Shown: positions 26,905-35,252 of the stretch, piece by piece
How the letters are laid out: every line of letters begins with the position of its first letter
Position numbering within the stretch: position 1 is the stretch's first letter
DNA from: Rikenellaceae bacterium
GTDB lineage: Bacteria; Bacteroidota; Bacteroidia; Bacteroidales; Rikenellaceae
Assembly: GCA_017415005.1 (NCBI GenBank)
Contig: JAFQJK010000009.1
Location: 1 to 48,312 of the forward strand
Direction of reading: 5' to 3'
DNA: 48,312 bases
The notes under the pieces: generated by a model
Databases searched by the model: none
What the model saw: the letters and a program-made list of their open reading frames with translations, nothing else
What the model was told of the DNA's origin: nothing
Program-made: the position numbers and the translations under genes

Positions 26905-28563
26905 TGGTTTTGTGTGTTACCCCTGCTGTGCGTGATCGCGCCGCTCGAGCGCTACATTCCTGTGCTGGCTACGGCTATTGTCCTATTGTGCGCAGTCGTG
27001 CTCGGGACGTTGCATGGTACGTTCTCCGTTCCCCGACCCAATGCCGTGGACAGGTGGGCGGCTGCTTATCTGCTTTGGGGTGGGGGCAGTCTGCTTATTA
27101 TCAATCCTTACCCAATAGATCCGGTATGGGTCTATGGATGGCTCGCCCTTGTCCTGCTGTATCTATACGTCCGGCAGATGCGGGGCCGGGATAACATTTT
27201 ACTGATCGTTGCCCTGTTGGTCTCCGGCGCTGTTCAGTCTTGTGTCGGGAGCGCGCAAAAGCTGGACTGGCTGGCGTCTTATCACGCCAGCTACGACCTG
27301 ACCGGGACATTCCTTAATCCCGGCCCTTTCGGGGGATATATGGCCGTTTGCCTGATCGCCGGGCTGGGACTATGGAGACAGTCACGTTTGTGGGGCCGGA
27401 CGCTTCGTTCTCTTTATATCGTTGCGCTGATCCTGATGGGTGGCATGGTGATCCTGTCGGCCTCACGCGCGGCGTACCTCGGCGTCCTGGCGGGGCTGGT
27501 GTATTATGGCTGCCGGCATCCGGCAGTTCGTGCCTGGATGGGGCCGGCGTGCAGGCGGATCGCAGTAGCCTGTTGTCTGCTCGCGGGCATTGCTGTTGTG
27601 GCGTGCGGCCTGTACCTGTGGCGCCCCGCCTCGGGCGACGGGCGGCTGCTCATTTGGCGCGTCGCGCTCGGCATGATCGGCGCTCGACCGTTGGCGGGGC
27701 ATGGGGTCACGTCATTCGCCCCGGCATATATGGATTACCAGGGCGCATACTTCCACAAGCACCCCGATTCCCGCTGGGCCATGCTCGCCGACAACAATGA
27801 GTATGCCTTCAATGAATGGCTGCACGTAGGCGCTGAGCAGGGCATTATCGGAATGTTATTGGTGGCGGGTCTCTGGATCGCGGCCTTCCGCAGATGTCCG
27901 CCAGGCGGCACAGGCCGGATCTATGCCGCATCGCTCCTCGCCCTGACGGTTTTTGCCTTCTTTTCCTATCCGGCATCCGTGCTGCCGACCAAAGTGCTTT
28001 TCCCGCTTCTGTTCGGCGCACTGGCGGCAGGACGCCGGACTACCGAACCGAAACCTCTGAAAGTCGAATGGCGCTACGCGATCATTGGCTTGTGTCTGAT
28101 TGCAATGGGAAGCGCCGGGTATAGCTGGCACCGCCAGGCAAAGGCGTTCAGGATGCTCTATGACCGAAAGCCCGCTATCGTACTCGGAGCCGATCCGATT
28201 TTTATGCGATTATACCTGAGCCAGTTGTTCGACGCCGGAAATTACACCGCCTATATCCAAGCGGCATCTCGCCCCGGTTTGCCGCTTCGTTCCTATACGC
28301 TTGTTTATGACATGGGAACAGCATACTGGCAGATCGGCCGGGTTGCCGAGGCTACCGACTGCTATCGCCGGGCTGCGGACATGGTTCCGAATCGTGTCAT
28401 GCCTTTGTATGCCTTGTTGCAACTCTATGAAAGCGCAGACAACAAGCGGGGGGCCGAAAACGTTGCCCGAGAAATACTTTCCAAACCATATCCCGTGGTC
28501 GGTTCAAAAGTGCTCGAGGCCAGAGCCGCCGCACGGAAATACCTGAAATATCCGAAACCATGA
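26827..28563 (+). CDS. O-antigen ligase/polymerase-like (Wzy_C) membrane protein with C-terminal TPR
   Basis: A 578-residue inner-membrane protein (start ATG 26827, fixed by the conserved duplicate start at 25941). About ten to twelve hydrophobic helices; the Wzy_C/RfaL-type core includes LTGTFLNPGPFGGYMAVCLI, MVILSASRAAYLGVLAGLVY and the periplasmic loop LIWRVALGMIGARPLAGHGV, with NEWLHVGAEQGIIGMLLVAG. These proteins join polymers to lipid or protein acceptors; the polymer here is unknown. The last 120 residues form a small TPR-like helical part (LVYDMGTAYWQIGRVAEATD). The next gene starts inside the stop codon (ATGA), so the two are coupled. Confidence 0.8.
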   Translation: MNGRSLTYTIADNDDRRTDGGWIIAGWFCVLPLLCVIAPLERYIPVLATAIVLLCAVVLGTLHGTFSVPRPNAVDRWAAAYLLWGGGSLLIINPYPIDPVWVYGWLALVLLYLYVRQMRGRDNILLIVALLVSGAVQSCVGSAQKLDWLASYHASYDLTGTFLNPGPFGGYMAVCLIAGLGLWRQSRLWGRTLRSLYIVALILMGGMVILSASRAAYLGVLAGLVYYGCRHPAVRAWMGPACRRIAVACCLLAGIAVVACGLYLWRPASGDGRLLIWRVALGMIGARPLAGHGVTSFAPAYMDYQGAYFHKHPDSRWAMLADNNEYAFNEWLHVGAEQGIIGMLLVAGLWIAAFRRCPPGGTGRIYAASLLALTVFAFFSYPASVLPTKVLFPLLFGALAAGRRTTEPKPLKVEWRYAIIGLCLIAMGSAGYSWHRQAKAFRMLYDRKPAIVLGADPIFMRLYLSQLFDAGNYTAYIQAASRPGLPLRSYTLVYDMGTAYWQIGRVAEATDCYRRAADMVPNRVMPLYALLQLYESADNKRGAENVAREILSKPYPVVGSKVLEARAAARKYLKYPKP

Positions 28564-30440
28564 GGAAGCTATACGGTCTTATGATTGCCTGGGGCGCGTT
28601 GCTATGGGCTTGTACCAACCAGTCACCCGCATTGCGCAGCGCCCTGAACGAAAGCGGAGCCAATCGCGTCGAACTGGAGCGTGCACTCGATCATTACCGG
28701 CATAGTCCGGCAGACAGCCAGAAACTACGGGCCGCGATCTTTCTGGTCGAGAATATGCCGGGGCATTACTCCTGCTCAGGCGAGTATATGGATGCGTACC
28801 GTCACAGAGTGGATTCGGCCTTTCCGTCTATCAGCCAGTCCGCCCGGTCTGTGATCTGCATGATCCCGGCCAATAATGAGGTCCTGCGCAGGCAGCTTGA
28901 CCGCACCTATGATCTGCAAACCGTTACGGGAGACGAACTGATCGCCCATATCGACCGGGCATTTCAGAAATGGGAGCGGGCCCCGTGGCTGGAAAACCTG
29001 AGCTTCGCTGATTTTTGTGAGTACCTGTTGCCGTACCGCCTCGACACGGAACCCCTGTCCTGGCCGGGCGATTCCATCCCGCTCATGTTACAGGTGGCCG
29101 ATCCCGAGTTTTTCATCGGCACAAATGCGCTATATACCATCGGTGCCATGAAAAACCTGACCTATGGCTGGATCAATCGCATCAACCGGTGGGAATGCAC
29201 GAATCTGCTCATACCGGATTCGCATATCGGTGTTTATGATTTTAACTGCCAGGATCAGGCGTACTACAAATTATCCTGCCTGCGAGCCAGTGGCGTACCC
29301 GCAGCGCTCGATTTTGTCCCCCATTGGCCCGACCGGGATAACCGGCATTACTGGACTACGATCATCGACAGCCGCTATCAGCACGGCATGTTCAACGAAT
29401 TTCAGAACCCCAATGCGGCCAAGGTATTCCGCAAGACCTATTCGCGCAATCCGGCTCCGCAGCCCAACGGGAAAGATTCGATCCCCGCCGTGTTGCGATC
29501 TCCGTTCCATCGGGACATTACCGACTTATATATCAATACCTGCGAGGTTGATGTCGCGTTACCCGATGCGATCACCGACCGACCGGATCATCTGTATTTA
29601 GCTGTTTTCAACGAGCGTGCATGGCACCCTGTCTGGTGGGCGGCAACACAGGGGCGAAAAGCCCGTTTTGGCAAAATGGGCACCGGGGTCATGTATCAGC
29701 CTGTTTACTACCACGGAGCGCAACAAATTCCTGCCGGGTATCCGTTCTCGCTAACCCCTAATGGGGTAAAGCGGGAATACATGCCCGATACGACCGATCT
29801 CCAAACGCTTCGCCTGACTCGAAAATATCCTGTACCCTCACTTACTAATGACTGGAATACCGGGTTTGTCGGAACGACAATCGAGGCTTCCAATGATTCT
29901 GATTTTACCCATCCCGATACGCTGCTCGTTATCGACCGTGCACCGGGGGCATTTCATATTGACCGCCATACCGATCTGGCAGGCCAATACCGTTACATCC
30001 GGTACACTGTCCCGAACGGCTTTCAGTACCTGGCAGAACTGGCCCTGTATGACGAGCTGAACACCCCCCTGACGCCAGCCTTGATGAATGTCTCCAAAAA
30101 TGGCTTCAGCAACCCACTTTCCAATGCCTTCGACAATGATCCGCTGACCTACGCCACTGTGACCGCACCGTTCATCCTTGACCTGGGCCATCCTCGGCAG
30201 GTATCGAGGATACGGTACTTATGCAGGAACGACGCCAACGGCATTTATCCCGGACAAATTTACGAGTTGTTCTACATGGGACCGCAAGGCTGGGTATCGC
30301 TCGGATCGCAAAGGGCGACCGGAATGTCGGTTGAATTTCCTGACGTTCCAGTAAATGCGGTATATTGGTTGCGAAACTGGTCTGAAGGCAAAGAAGAACG
30401 CATATTTACCTGCGAAAACGAAGGGATACGCTTTTGGTAA
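28560..30440 (+). CDS. lipoprotein with transglutaminase-like and discoidin (F5/8 type C) domains
   Basis: A 626-residue lipoprotein (MRKLYGLMIAWGALLWAC, Cys at 18). N-terminal helical part with AIFLVENMPGHYS (about 53-65). Transglutaminase-like core at about 195-285: VYDFNCQDQAYYKLSCLRAS (Cys), SGVPAALDFVPHWPD and RHYWTTIIDSR, giving a possible Cys-His-Asp triad. C-terminal discoidin-like domain (about 490-626) with SNAFDNDPLTYATVTAPFIL and VYWLRNWSEGKEERIF. Such proteins act at the cell surface; the discoidin part suggests carbohydrate binding. Overlaps the ligase gene by four bases, so the pair forms a unit. Substrate unknown. Confidence 0.75.
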   Translation: MRKLYGLMIAWGALLWACTNQSPALRSALNESGANRVELERALDHYRHSPADSQKLRAAIFLVENMPGHYSCSGEYMDAYRHRVDSAFPSISQSARSVICMIPANNEVLRRQLDRTYDLQTVTGDELIAHIDRAFQKWERAPWLENLSFADFCEYLLPYRLDTEPLSWPGDSIPLMLQVADPEFFIGTNALYTIGAMKNLTYGWINRINRWECTNLLIPDSHIGVYDFNCQDQAYYKLSCLRASGVPAALDFVPHWPDRDNRHYWTTIIDSRYQHGMFNEFQNPNAAKVFRKTYSRNPAPQPNGKDSIPAVLRSPFHRDITDLYINTCEVDVALPDAITDRPDHLYLAVFNERAWHPVWWAATQGRKARFGKMGTGVMYQPVYYHGAQQIPAGYPFSLTPNGVKREYMPDTTDLQTLRLTRKYPVPSLTNDWNTGFVGTTIEASNDSDFTHPDTLLVIDRAPGAFHIDRHTDLAGQYRYIRYTVPNGFQYLAELALYDELNTPLTPALMNVSKNGFSNPLSNAFDNDPLTYATVTAPFILDLGHPRQVSRIRYLCRNDANGIYPGQIYELFYMGPQGWVSLGSQRATGMSVEFPDVPVNAVYWLRNWSEGKEERIFTCENEGIRFW

Positions 30441-30441
30441 A

Positions 30442-30478
30442 TTAAAAAGAGCGAATAATGATTATTCGCTCTTTTTAA
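30442..30478. terminator. bidirectional terminator between the lipoprotein and ubiquitin-like genes
   Basis: A 16-bp perfect stem (AAAAAGAGCGAATAAT / ATTATTCGCTCTTTTT), flanked by A and T tracts on both strands, two bases after one stop codon and four bases before the other. Confidence 0.95.
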
Positions 30479-30481
30479 ATC

Positions 30482-30859
30482 CTAATTCAAAACCGTCAAG
30501 TCTATATAAGAACCATTTTGGATATTATAATCTGCTAATGTACGGCTCTCCTCTAATGTCCTGCCTGCAAAACTCAACCGGAAATATTCCGGTATGAGTC
30601 CGTCCTTATCGTGGATCTTCTGTTTGATATAGTCAATCGTATCGGCCCATTGAACATCCAATGTCATGTGGCTGCTTGTGTACATACATCTAATGTATAT
30701 TTTATACCAGCCCGTTACGCTTGCAGGCTGATCCGGTTGCTGCGGTTGTTCGGTTTCCTGCCGGGGCGCATCCTGTCCCGGCTTATCTGCGGCCCGGCAT
30801 ACAACACCCGAGGCAAGGAGAAAACAAACCAATCCGACGGAAGATATAGTTTTTTTCAT
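30482..30859 (-). CDS. secreted ubiquitin-like protein
   Basis: A 125-residue protein from ATG 30859 (an upstream ATG at 30868 would add MHT). Signal peptide MKKTISSVGLVCFLLASGVV, probable cleavage near CRA/ADK; then a Pro/Gln-rich spacer (24-49); then a ubiquitin-like domain at 51-124. From TLDV to TVL it aligns without gaps to ubiquitin residues 14-71, with 30 of 58 identical, including DTI, KI.DK.G, RL.FAG, LE..RTL.DYNIQ. The turn before it has two extra residues. Ubiquitin Lys48 is Arg, Ile44 is Ser, Val70 is Thr. The chain stops at LTVLN, so the RLRGG tail needed for conjugation is missing. It is convergent with the transglutaminase-type lipoprotein. Related in idea to the secreted ubiquitin of Bacteroides fragilis, but that protein keeps more of the tail. 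Role unknown. Confidence 0.85.
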   Translation of the reverse strand: MKKTISSVGLVCFLLASGVVCRAADKPGQDAPRQETEQPQQPDQPASVTGWYKIYIRCMYTSSHMTLDVQWADTIDYIKQKIHDKDGLIPEYFRLSFAGRTLEESRTLADYNIQNGSYIDLTVLN

Positions 30860-31845
30860 TGTATGCATACCAATCGTTTTATACTGGATAAAGATAATAG
30901 ATTTTTATGTAATTTACCAGTCTAAAATGTCAGAATTGATAATTCCGTAGAGGAAATCGTTCCAAGATCAAGCCCTTGAAGATAGGTCGATAATATACGG
31001 CACGATATGAAGCAAGTGCTAAAACACGTATTTCAATATAACAATGTATTTACTTAATTCTCCAGAAATCTCAAATAGAACTTTTTGCGTGTTTCCAGTG
31101 ATTACTGTATATGCAGTGATTTATGCGATAGAGAAATCGTTGTCGCTAAATCACAAGAATCCGCTACAGTATAAAAAGCCATGTATTGATATCTGCGTGT
31201 AATCTAAAATTATACATATCACGAAAAGCATACAGAGCACTTAAGAACCGAGATACAATGATGCAAACATTTACCGCATGCACAGCGCCGGTACACTTCG
31301 ACCCTAACGAACTGTTGCGTTACCTATGTTGATCTACTTGCTTGATGCACTCAAAGGGGCGGGCCATTGTGGTCCACCCCTTTTTTATGGCCCTGTGATG
31401 ATTTTTTCCGGGTCAGATAGCGGACCGTTGAGGCTGCACGGCAAGGTTCATCGTTCTGTTTTTTATCCTTGTACAAAAAGTGTTTTTCCTGCTACGTATC
31501 CTACATTTGCTACATTCCGAGGTCATATAATCAGGGGGCACCATGATTTTTTTCGGGTCAATTTAGGGGATTCCGTTTCATTCGGTAGCTACGGGATTTG
31601 GACTTCAGCGGAGATTTCCGCTGTATTCACAGGGCCGAGATATCGGCCCAGTTAATGCTGCCGAACCCAGAACGAACAAAGGATGAACAAAGGAATTACC
31701 GACACCGCCGCACGGCTTGCTCTACGCCGACACCGGCAGGGGTGCGCGGCGCTTCGACATTGTTACCCCTGGGCGATAAGGTGGTTGTCGGGCGGCGACA
31801 CTTCAATCCGCAACTCGGCAAGTTGTGTGCAAATTGTGTGTACAA
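30860..31845. other. about 1 kb without a convincing gene
   Basis: AT-rich from 30870 to 31320, then mixed. It holds a weak -7 box for the ubiquitin-like gene (TATCTTTA, minus strand, 30889-30896), a plus-strand terminator (31355-31386), an 18-base direct repeat ATGATTTTTTCCGGGTCA at 31398-31415 and 31543-31560 (one mismatch), a small palindrome GGGCCGAGATATCGGCCC at 31632-31649, and a 24-codon frame (31258-31332) ending just before the terminator. It looks like debris of a mobile region. Confidence 0.5.
31355..31386 (+). terminator. hairpin with T tract, owner unknown
   Basis: AGGGGCGGGCC pairs with GGTCCACCCCT (one mismatch, one G-U) around ATTGT, followed by TTTTTT. No convincing upstream gene on the plus strand; the transcript may be a small RNA or the tail of a lost gene. 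Confidence 0.65.
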
Positions 31846-31883
31846 GAAAATTAAAGGGGTTACGAAATTCATCGCAACCCCTT
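31846..31883 (-). terminator. terminator of tRNA-Arg
   Basis: Minus strand AAGGGGTTGCGA / TCGTAACCCCTT (one mismatch) followed by TAATTTTC, 12 bases after the tRNA 3' end. Confidence 0.8.
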
Positions 31884-31894
31884 GCTATTCAGTG

Positions 31895-31968
31895 TGACAC
31901 CGACAGGATTCAAACCTGTGACCTTCTGATCCGTAGTCAGATGCTCTATTCAGCTAAGCTACGGTGCC
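31895..31968 (-). tRNA. tRNA-Arg (anticodon ACG)
   Basis: 74 bases. Acceptor stem GGCACCG/CGGTGTC (one G-U), D arm GCTTAGCTGAATAGAGC, anticodon arm TCTGA-CTACGGA-TCAGA with anticodon ACG, T arm ACAGG-TTTGAAT-CCTGT, discriminator A. CCA is not encoded. It reads CGN arginine codons after A34 deamination. Its 3' end faces the low-GC block, the usual side for integrated elements. Confidence 0.95.
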
Positions 31969-31985
31969 ATGCCTTAATTGCGATG

Positions 31986-32016
31986 CAAAGGTAATAAAAT
32001 TTGATATTCCTGCAAA
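31986..32016 (-). promoter_or_regulatory. promoter of tRNA-Arg
   Basis: Minus strand TTTG at 32013-32016, 19-base spacer, TACCTTTG at 31986-31993: an exact match to the Bacteroidetes consensus, 17 bases before the tRNA 5' end. Confidence 0.85.
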
Positions 32017-32506
32017 CCCTTCGGCAAGAAAATCCATAGAAAAATTCATCTTTCCCTGTTTCCACCCCAAACTCCGTTCCCTGCACACAGGAAATCAGCC
32101 TCCGAGCCACCGCCATGCGCCTCTCCCGCCAGCCACCGGCTGCGGACCGTCTCGCACACAGCCCGCCCGGACAGAGCACCGCCTGCCGCAAAAGTTAGCA
32201 ACGTACCACCTCCGCCTGGCGGGGAAGACCGAGCGACCCGTTAGACCCTGACATCACATCTTCATGCCCTACCCTATCCAGCTTGAGTATCAGGTCCGCT
32301 ATTCCTCCGACACCGGCTTTACGGCCGATCCGCGCAACCATCCGCGACCCGCACAACCGACCGCCGGCGGCCCGGGAGAACCGTCAAATACACCCGTTCG
32401 GCCTCCGGACAACAAGACGCGCCACGAATACAGGGAAAGACCAAAGGCTCCCACAGGCCGAAACGACCCGCCGGCACCTTTCCAAAGTACAAGCGGAACT
32501 CTCCCG
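32017..32506. other. intergenic region after ruvC
   Basis: About 490 GC-rich bases between the tRNA promoter and the end of ruvC. Open frames exist on both strands but none resembles a known protein; I see no RNA or repeat. Confidence 0.5.
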
Positions 32507-33178
32507 CTACTTCTTACCTTTGACACGTTCGGGGTTCTGACTGACAAAGCTCTCCCAGCTTCCGCACCGGGAGCCGCGTCCGCCCCCCGTCACCGAGGCC
32601 GACCCGGCGCGAGCCATCAGCGCGGCCGGCGTCGAGGTCTCGAAATAGTGGCACACGGCAACAGCCAACCCGTCCGTCGCATCGAGCTTCTTGGGCACGT
32701 ATTCGATCCCGAGCATCCCCTTGAGCAATCCGGCCACCTGCTCCTTAGATGCCGCTCCGAGCCCCGTGATCGACTGCTTGATCTTGCGCGGCGCATACTC
32801 GAACACATCGACCCCGCGCGAAAGCGCAGCAGCCATCGCCACGCCCTGGGCACGGCCGAGCTTGAGCATGCTCTGCACGTTCTTACCGAAAAAAGGCGAC
32901 TCAAGCGCCACCTCGTCCGGCCGATATTCGTCGACCAGCGCCGCCACACGCTCAAATAGATGGTGCAGCTTGCGATAAGGGTCCCCGAGCTTGTGCAGCT
33001 CGATATTGCCCAGCACGACACACCGTATCCGACTGCCTGCCACCTCGATCACGCCGTATCCGGCCGTGTTGGTCCCTGGGTCGATCCCCATGATGATCCG
33101 CGCATCGCGCCGCTCCCGATCCTTCGTGCCCCCGCTATGCCCCGCTCGGGCTGTACTCAGTTCCGGTCGCCCGGCCAT
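32507..33178 (-). CDS. ruvC: crossover junction endodeoxyribonuclease RuvC
   Basis: Holliday-junction resolvase working with RuvAB. The RNase H-like core has all four acidic sites: IMGIDPGTNTAGYGVIEV (Asp), DEVALESPFFGKNVQSMLKL (Glu), and KLDATDGLAVAVCHYF (two Asp), plus APRKIKQSITGLGAASKEQV. The C-terminal SWESFVSQNPERVKGKK is the usual Bacteroidetes tail. The start is uncertain: ATG 33091 begins at MGIDPGT and would cut the first strand short, so ATG 33178 (MAGRPELSTARAG) is chosen although the first 29 residues look unlike the family. The frame is open further up to 33472. Downstream of lpxD on the same strand, 274 bases away. Confidence 0.9.
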   Translation of the reverse strand: MAGRPELSTARAGHSGGTKDRERRDARIIMGIDPGTNTAGYGVIEVAGSRIRCVVLGNIELHKLGDPYRKLHHLFERVAALVDEYRPDEVALESPFFGKNVQSMLKLGRAQGVAMAAALSRGVDVFEYAPRKIKQSITGLGAASKEQVAGLLKGMLGIEYVPKKLDATDGLAVAVCHYFETSTPAALMARAGSASVTGGGRGSRCGSWESFVSQNPERVKGKK

Positions 33179-33452
33179 CGCCGCATTCTTTGACACGGCC
33201 TTACCTGCCAGGCGGGGGCCGCCAACCAGCCCCCGGCGCCCTGATCGCCGGGCGATCAGGGCGCTCCCATCTTCTCCGGCAACGCACGCCACCCCGGACG
33301 GCACGACATCCAAGTCTCCACACTCCGGTCCGGCCATTCCGGACGATAGCCCGCACGCGACCGCACACGATCCGTTCAGGCCGGCCACCGCATCGCGGTC
33401 CGGCGCACCACCGTCAACCTGCGACACGACCGTATTTCTCCTCATCAGGCCC

Positions 33453-34508
33453 TTATTTCTCCTCCCCGCCACCGAGCTGTTCGCTAAGCTTCTTAAGCTG
33501 CTTCTCGAGCTGGCTCACCTTGGCGCTCAGATCGGGCAGATTGCGGTATACGACATTCACCCGGTGGAACTTCGAATTGGGCAGCGCCGGGTAGCCCATA
33601 TAAACCTGATCGTCGGCGATGTTGTTCGAGATGCCCGACTTGGAGCCCATCTGCACCCGGTCGCCGATCGTGATGTGACCCGCCAGACCCACCTGGCCGC
33701 CCATCATGCAATTGCGTCCCACCTTCGTCGAACCTGCGATACCCACCTGCGCGGCAGCCACCGTATTCTCTCCGATCACCACATTGTGGCCGACCTGGAT
33801 CAGGTTGTCGAGCTTCACGCCCCGCAGGATGCGGGTCGAGCCCATCGTCGCCCGGTCGACACAGGTATTGGCACCGATCTCCACATCGTCCTCGATCACC
33901 ACGTTGCCCACCTGCGGGATCTTGTCGAAGCCGCCCTGCCCGTTGGGCGCGAAGCCGAAACCATCGGCCCCGATCACCGCGCCGGCATGCAGGATCACAT
34001 TATTGCCGATCACGCACTGCTCGTATATCCTGACGCCCGAATTGATCGTCACGTTGTCGCCGATCCGCACCCCGTCGCCGACATACGCCTGCGGAAATAT
34101 CTTCACGTTCCGGCCCGCCTTCACGCCATCGCCCACCACGGCGAACTCGCCCACATAGGCACCCTCGCCGAGCGAAGCCGACGCGCTGATGGCCGCCAGC
34201 GGGCTGACACCCTTCTTCTGCGGCTTATTGGCCACATACAGCTCAAGCAGCTTGGCAAATGCGCCGTACGCATCATCCACCTTGACGAGCGTCGCCGCGA
34301 CCGGTTGCGCCGGCACGAAGTCCCGGCCGACGATCACGATCGACGCCCCGGTCGTATAAATAAAGTGCTCGTACTTGGGGTTGGCCAGGAAAGCCAACGT
34401 ACCCGGCTGTCCCTCTTCGATCTTCGAGACATTGCTGACCGTCGCCCCGGGATTGCCGACCACTTCGCCTCCGAGGAAGCCGGCTATCATTTCAGCGGTA
34501 AATTCCAT
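33453..34508 (-). CDS. lpxD: UDP-3-O-(3-hydroxyacyl)glucosamine N-acyltransferase
   Basis: Third step of lipid A synthesis: adds a second hydroxyacyl chain from acyl-ACP. 351 residues. N-terminal uridine-binding domain ([20 protein letters not shown], about 28-47), then left-handed beta-helix of hexapeptide repeats (about 105-300) with the catalytic His region [40 protein letters not shown] and [20 protein letters not shown], and a C-terminal helical coil ([20 protein letters not shown]) that forms the trimer end. No membrane segment. Begins 12 bases after coaD. Confidence 0.97.
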   Translation of the reverse strand: MEFTAEMIAGFLGGEVVGNPGATVSNVSKIEEGQPGTLAFLANPKYEHFIYTTGASIVIVGRDFVPAQPVAATLVKVDDAYGAFAKLLELYVANKPQKKGVSPLAAISASASLGEGAYVGEFAVVGDGVKAGRNVKIFPQAYVGDGVRIGDNVTINSGVRIYEQCVIGNNVILHAGAVIGADGFGFAPNGQGGFDKIPQVGNVVIEDDVEIGANTCVDRATMGSTRILRGVKLDNLIQVGHNVVIGENTVAAAQVGIAGSTKVGRNCMMGGQVGLAGHITIGDRVQMGSKSGISNNIADDQVYMGYPALPNSKFHRVNVVYRNLPDLSAKVSQLEKQLKKLSEQLGGGEEK

Positions 34509-34520
34509 TTGCTTCGCAAT

Positions 34521-34991
34521 TTATAGGTAATTGGTAATATCGATATTCTGCGGCATGAGCGAGCTGGTGTCGCCTCCGTAGGTCACCAGCTCGCGGATGA
34601 TGCTCGACGAGATGGCCACGTACTGCGGCGGGGTGAACAGCAGCACGGTCGTGATCTCGGGATATAATTTCTGGTTGACGAGCATGATGCTCCGTTCGTA
34701 CTCGTAGTCGACCGTGTTGCGCATGCCGCGCAGGATGAAACGGCAACTCTGCGAACGGCAGAAGTCGCCCGTAAGGCCCGTGTATGTGGTCACCTCGATG
34801 CGCGGGTCGTCCCCATACAGGTCACGGATCAGGCGCACGCGGTTGCCCGTCGAGAGCAACCCGTGCTTCTCTACGTTGATACCTACGGCAACAATGATCC
34901 TGTCGAACAATTCCAGGCCCTGCCTGACGATCACGTCATGGCCCAGCGTGAACGGGTCGAACGACCCGGGAAATATGGCTACTTTTTCCAT
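34521..34991 (-). CDS. coaD: phosphopantetheine adenylyltransferase
   Basis: Penultimate step of coenzyme A synthesis: transfers AMP from ATP to 4'-phosphopantetheine. 156 residues from ATG 34991 (MEKVAIFPGSFDPFTLGHDV); the longer frame upstream does not fit. Nucleotidyltransferase motifs: PGSFDPFTLGHDVIV (T/HxGH), RGMRNTVDYEYERSIMLVNQ (about 89-108) and YVAISSSIIRELVTYGGD. Lpx and CoA genes often adjoin; here coaD is first, lpxD second. Confidence 0.96.
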   Translation of the reverse strand: MEKVAIFPGSFDPFTLGHDVIVRQGLELFDRIIVAVGINVEKHGLLSTGNRVRLIRDLYGDDPRIEVTTYTGLTGDFCRSQSCRFILRGMRNTVDYEYERSIMLVNQKLYPEITTVLLFTPPQYVAISSSIIRELVTYGGDTSSLMPQNIDITNYL

Positions 34992-35059
34992 CGCGGTACA
35001 GCGTACTTGGATTCGGCAACGGCTCCCGACCGACCTTCCGGCCATCCCGCTCCGTGAGA

Positions 35060-35090
35060 CGAAGGTAACAATTAATTTGAAATTACCCAA
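35060..35090 (-). promoter_or_regulatory. probable coaD-lpxD promoter
   Basis: Minus strand TTG at 35088-35090, 20-base spacer, TACCTTCG at 35060-35067 (one base off consensus). Confidence 0.45.
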
Positions 35091-35097
35091 TAAATCA

Positions 35098-35119
35098 AGG
35101 GGAGCCCGCGGACTCCCCC
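35098..35119 (-). terminator. weak hairpin after glyS
   Basis: GGGGAGCC pairs with GGACTCCCC (one bulge) around CGC; on the minus strand it is followed by TTGATTTATT rather than a T tract. It lies about 135 bases after glyS. Confidence 0.35.
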
Positions 35120-35252
35120 TGCACTTCATTCACACATTCGAACTTGGGTCACCCGCCGCACACGCAGCACCGCAGGCCAAGATCGTTCGACGGTCGGGCC
35201 GCAGCCCTTCCCTTCTTATGTGATACGTCCCGACACTTCCGTCAGGCCGGAT

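Noticed and set aside
32264-32959. Plus-strand frame across the end of ruvC
   Set aside because: Overlaps ruvC on the opposite strand and has no recognisable domain.
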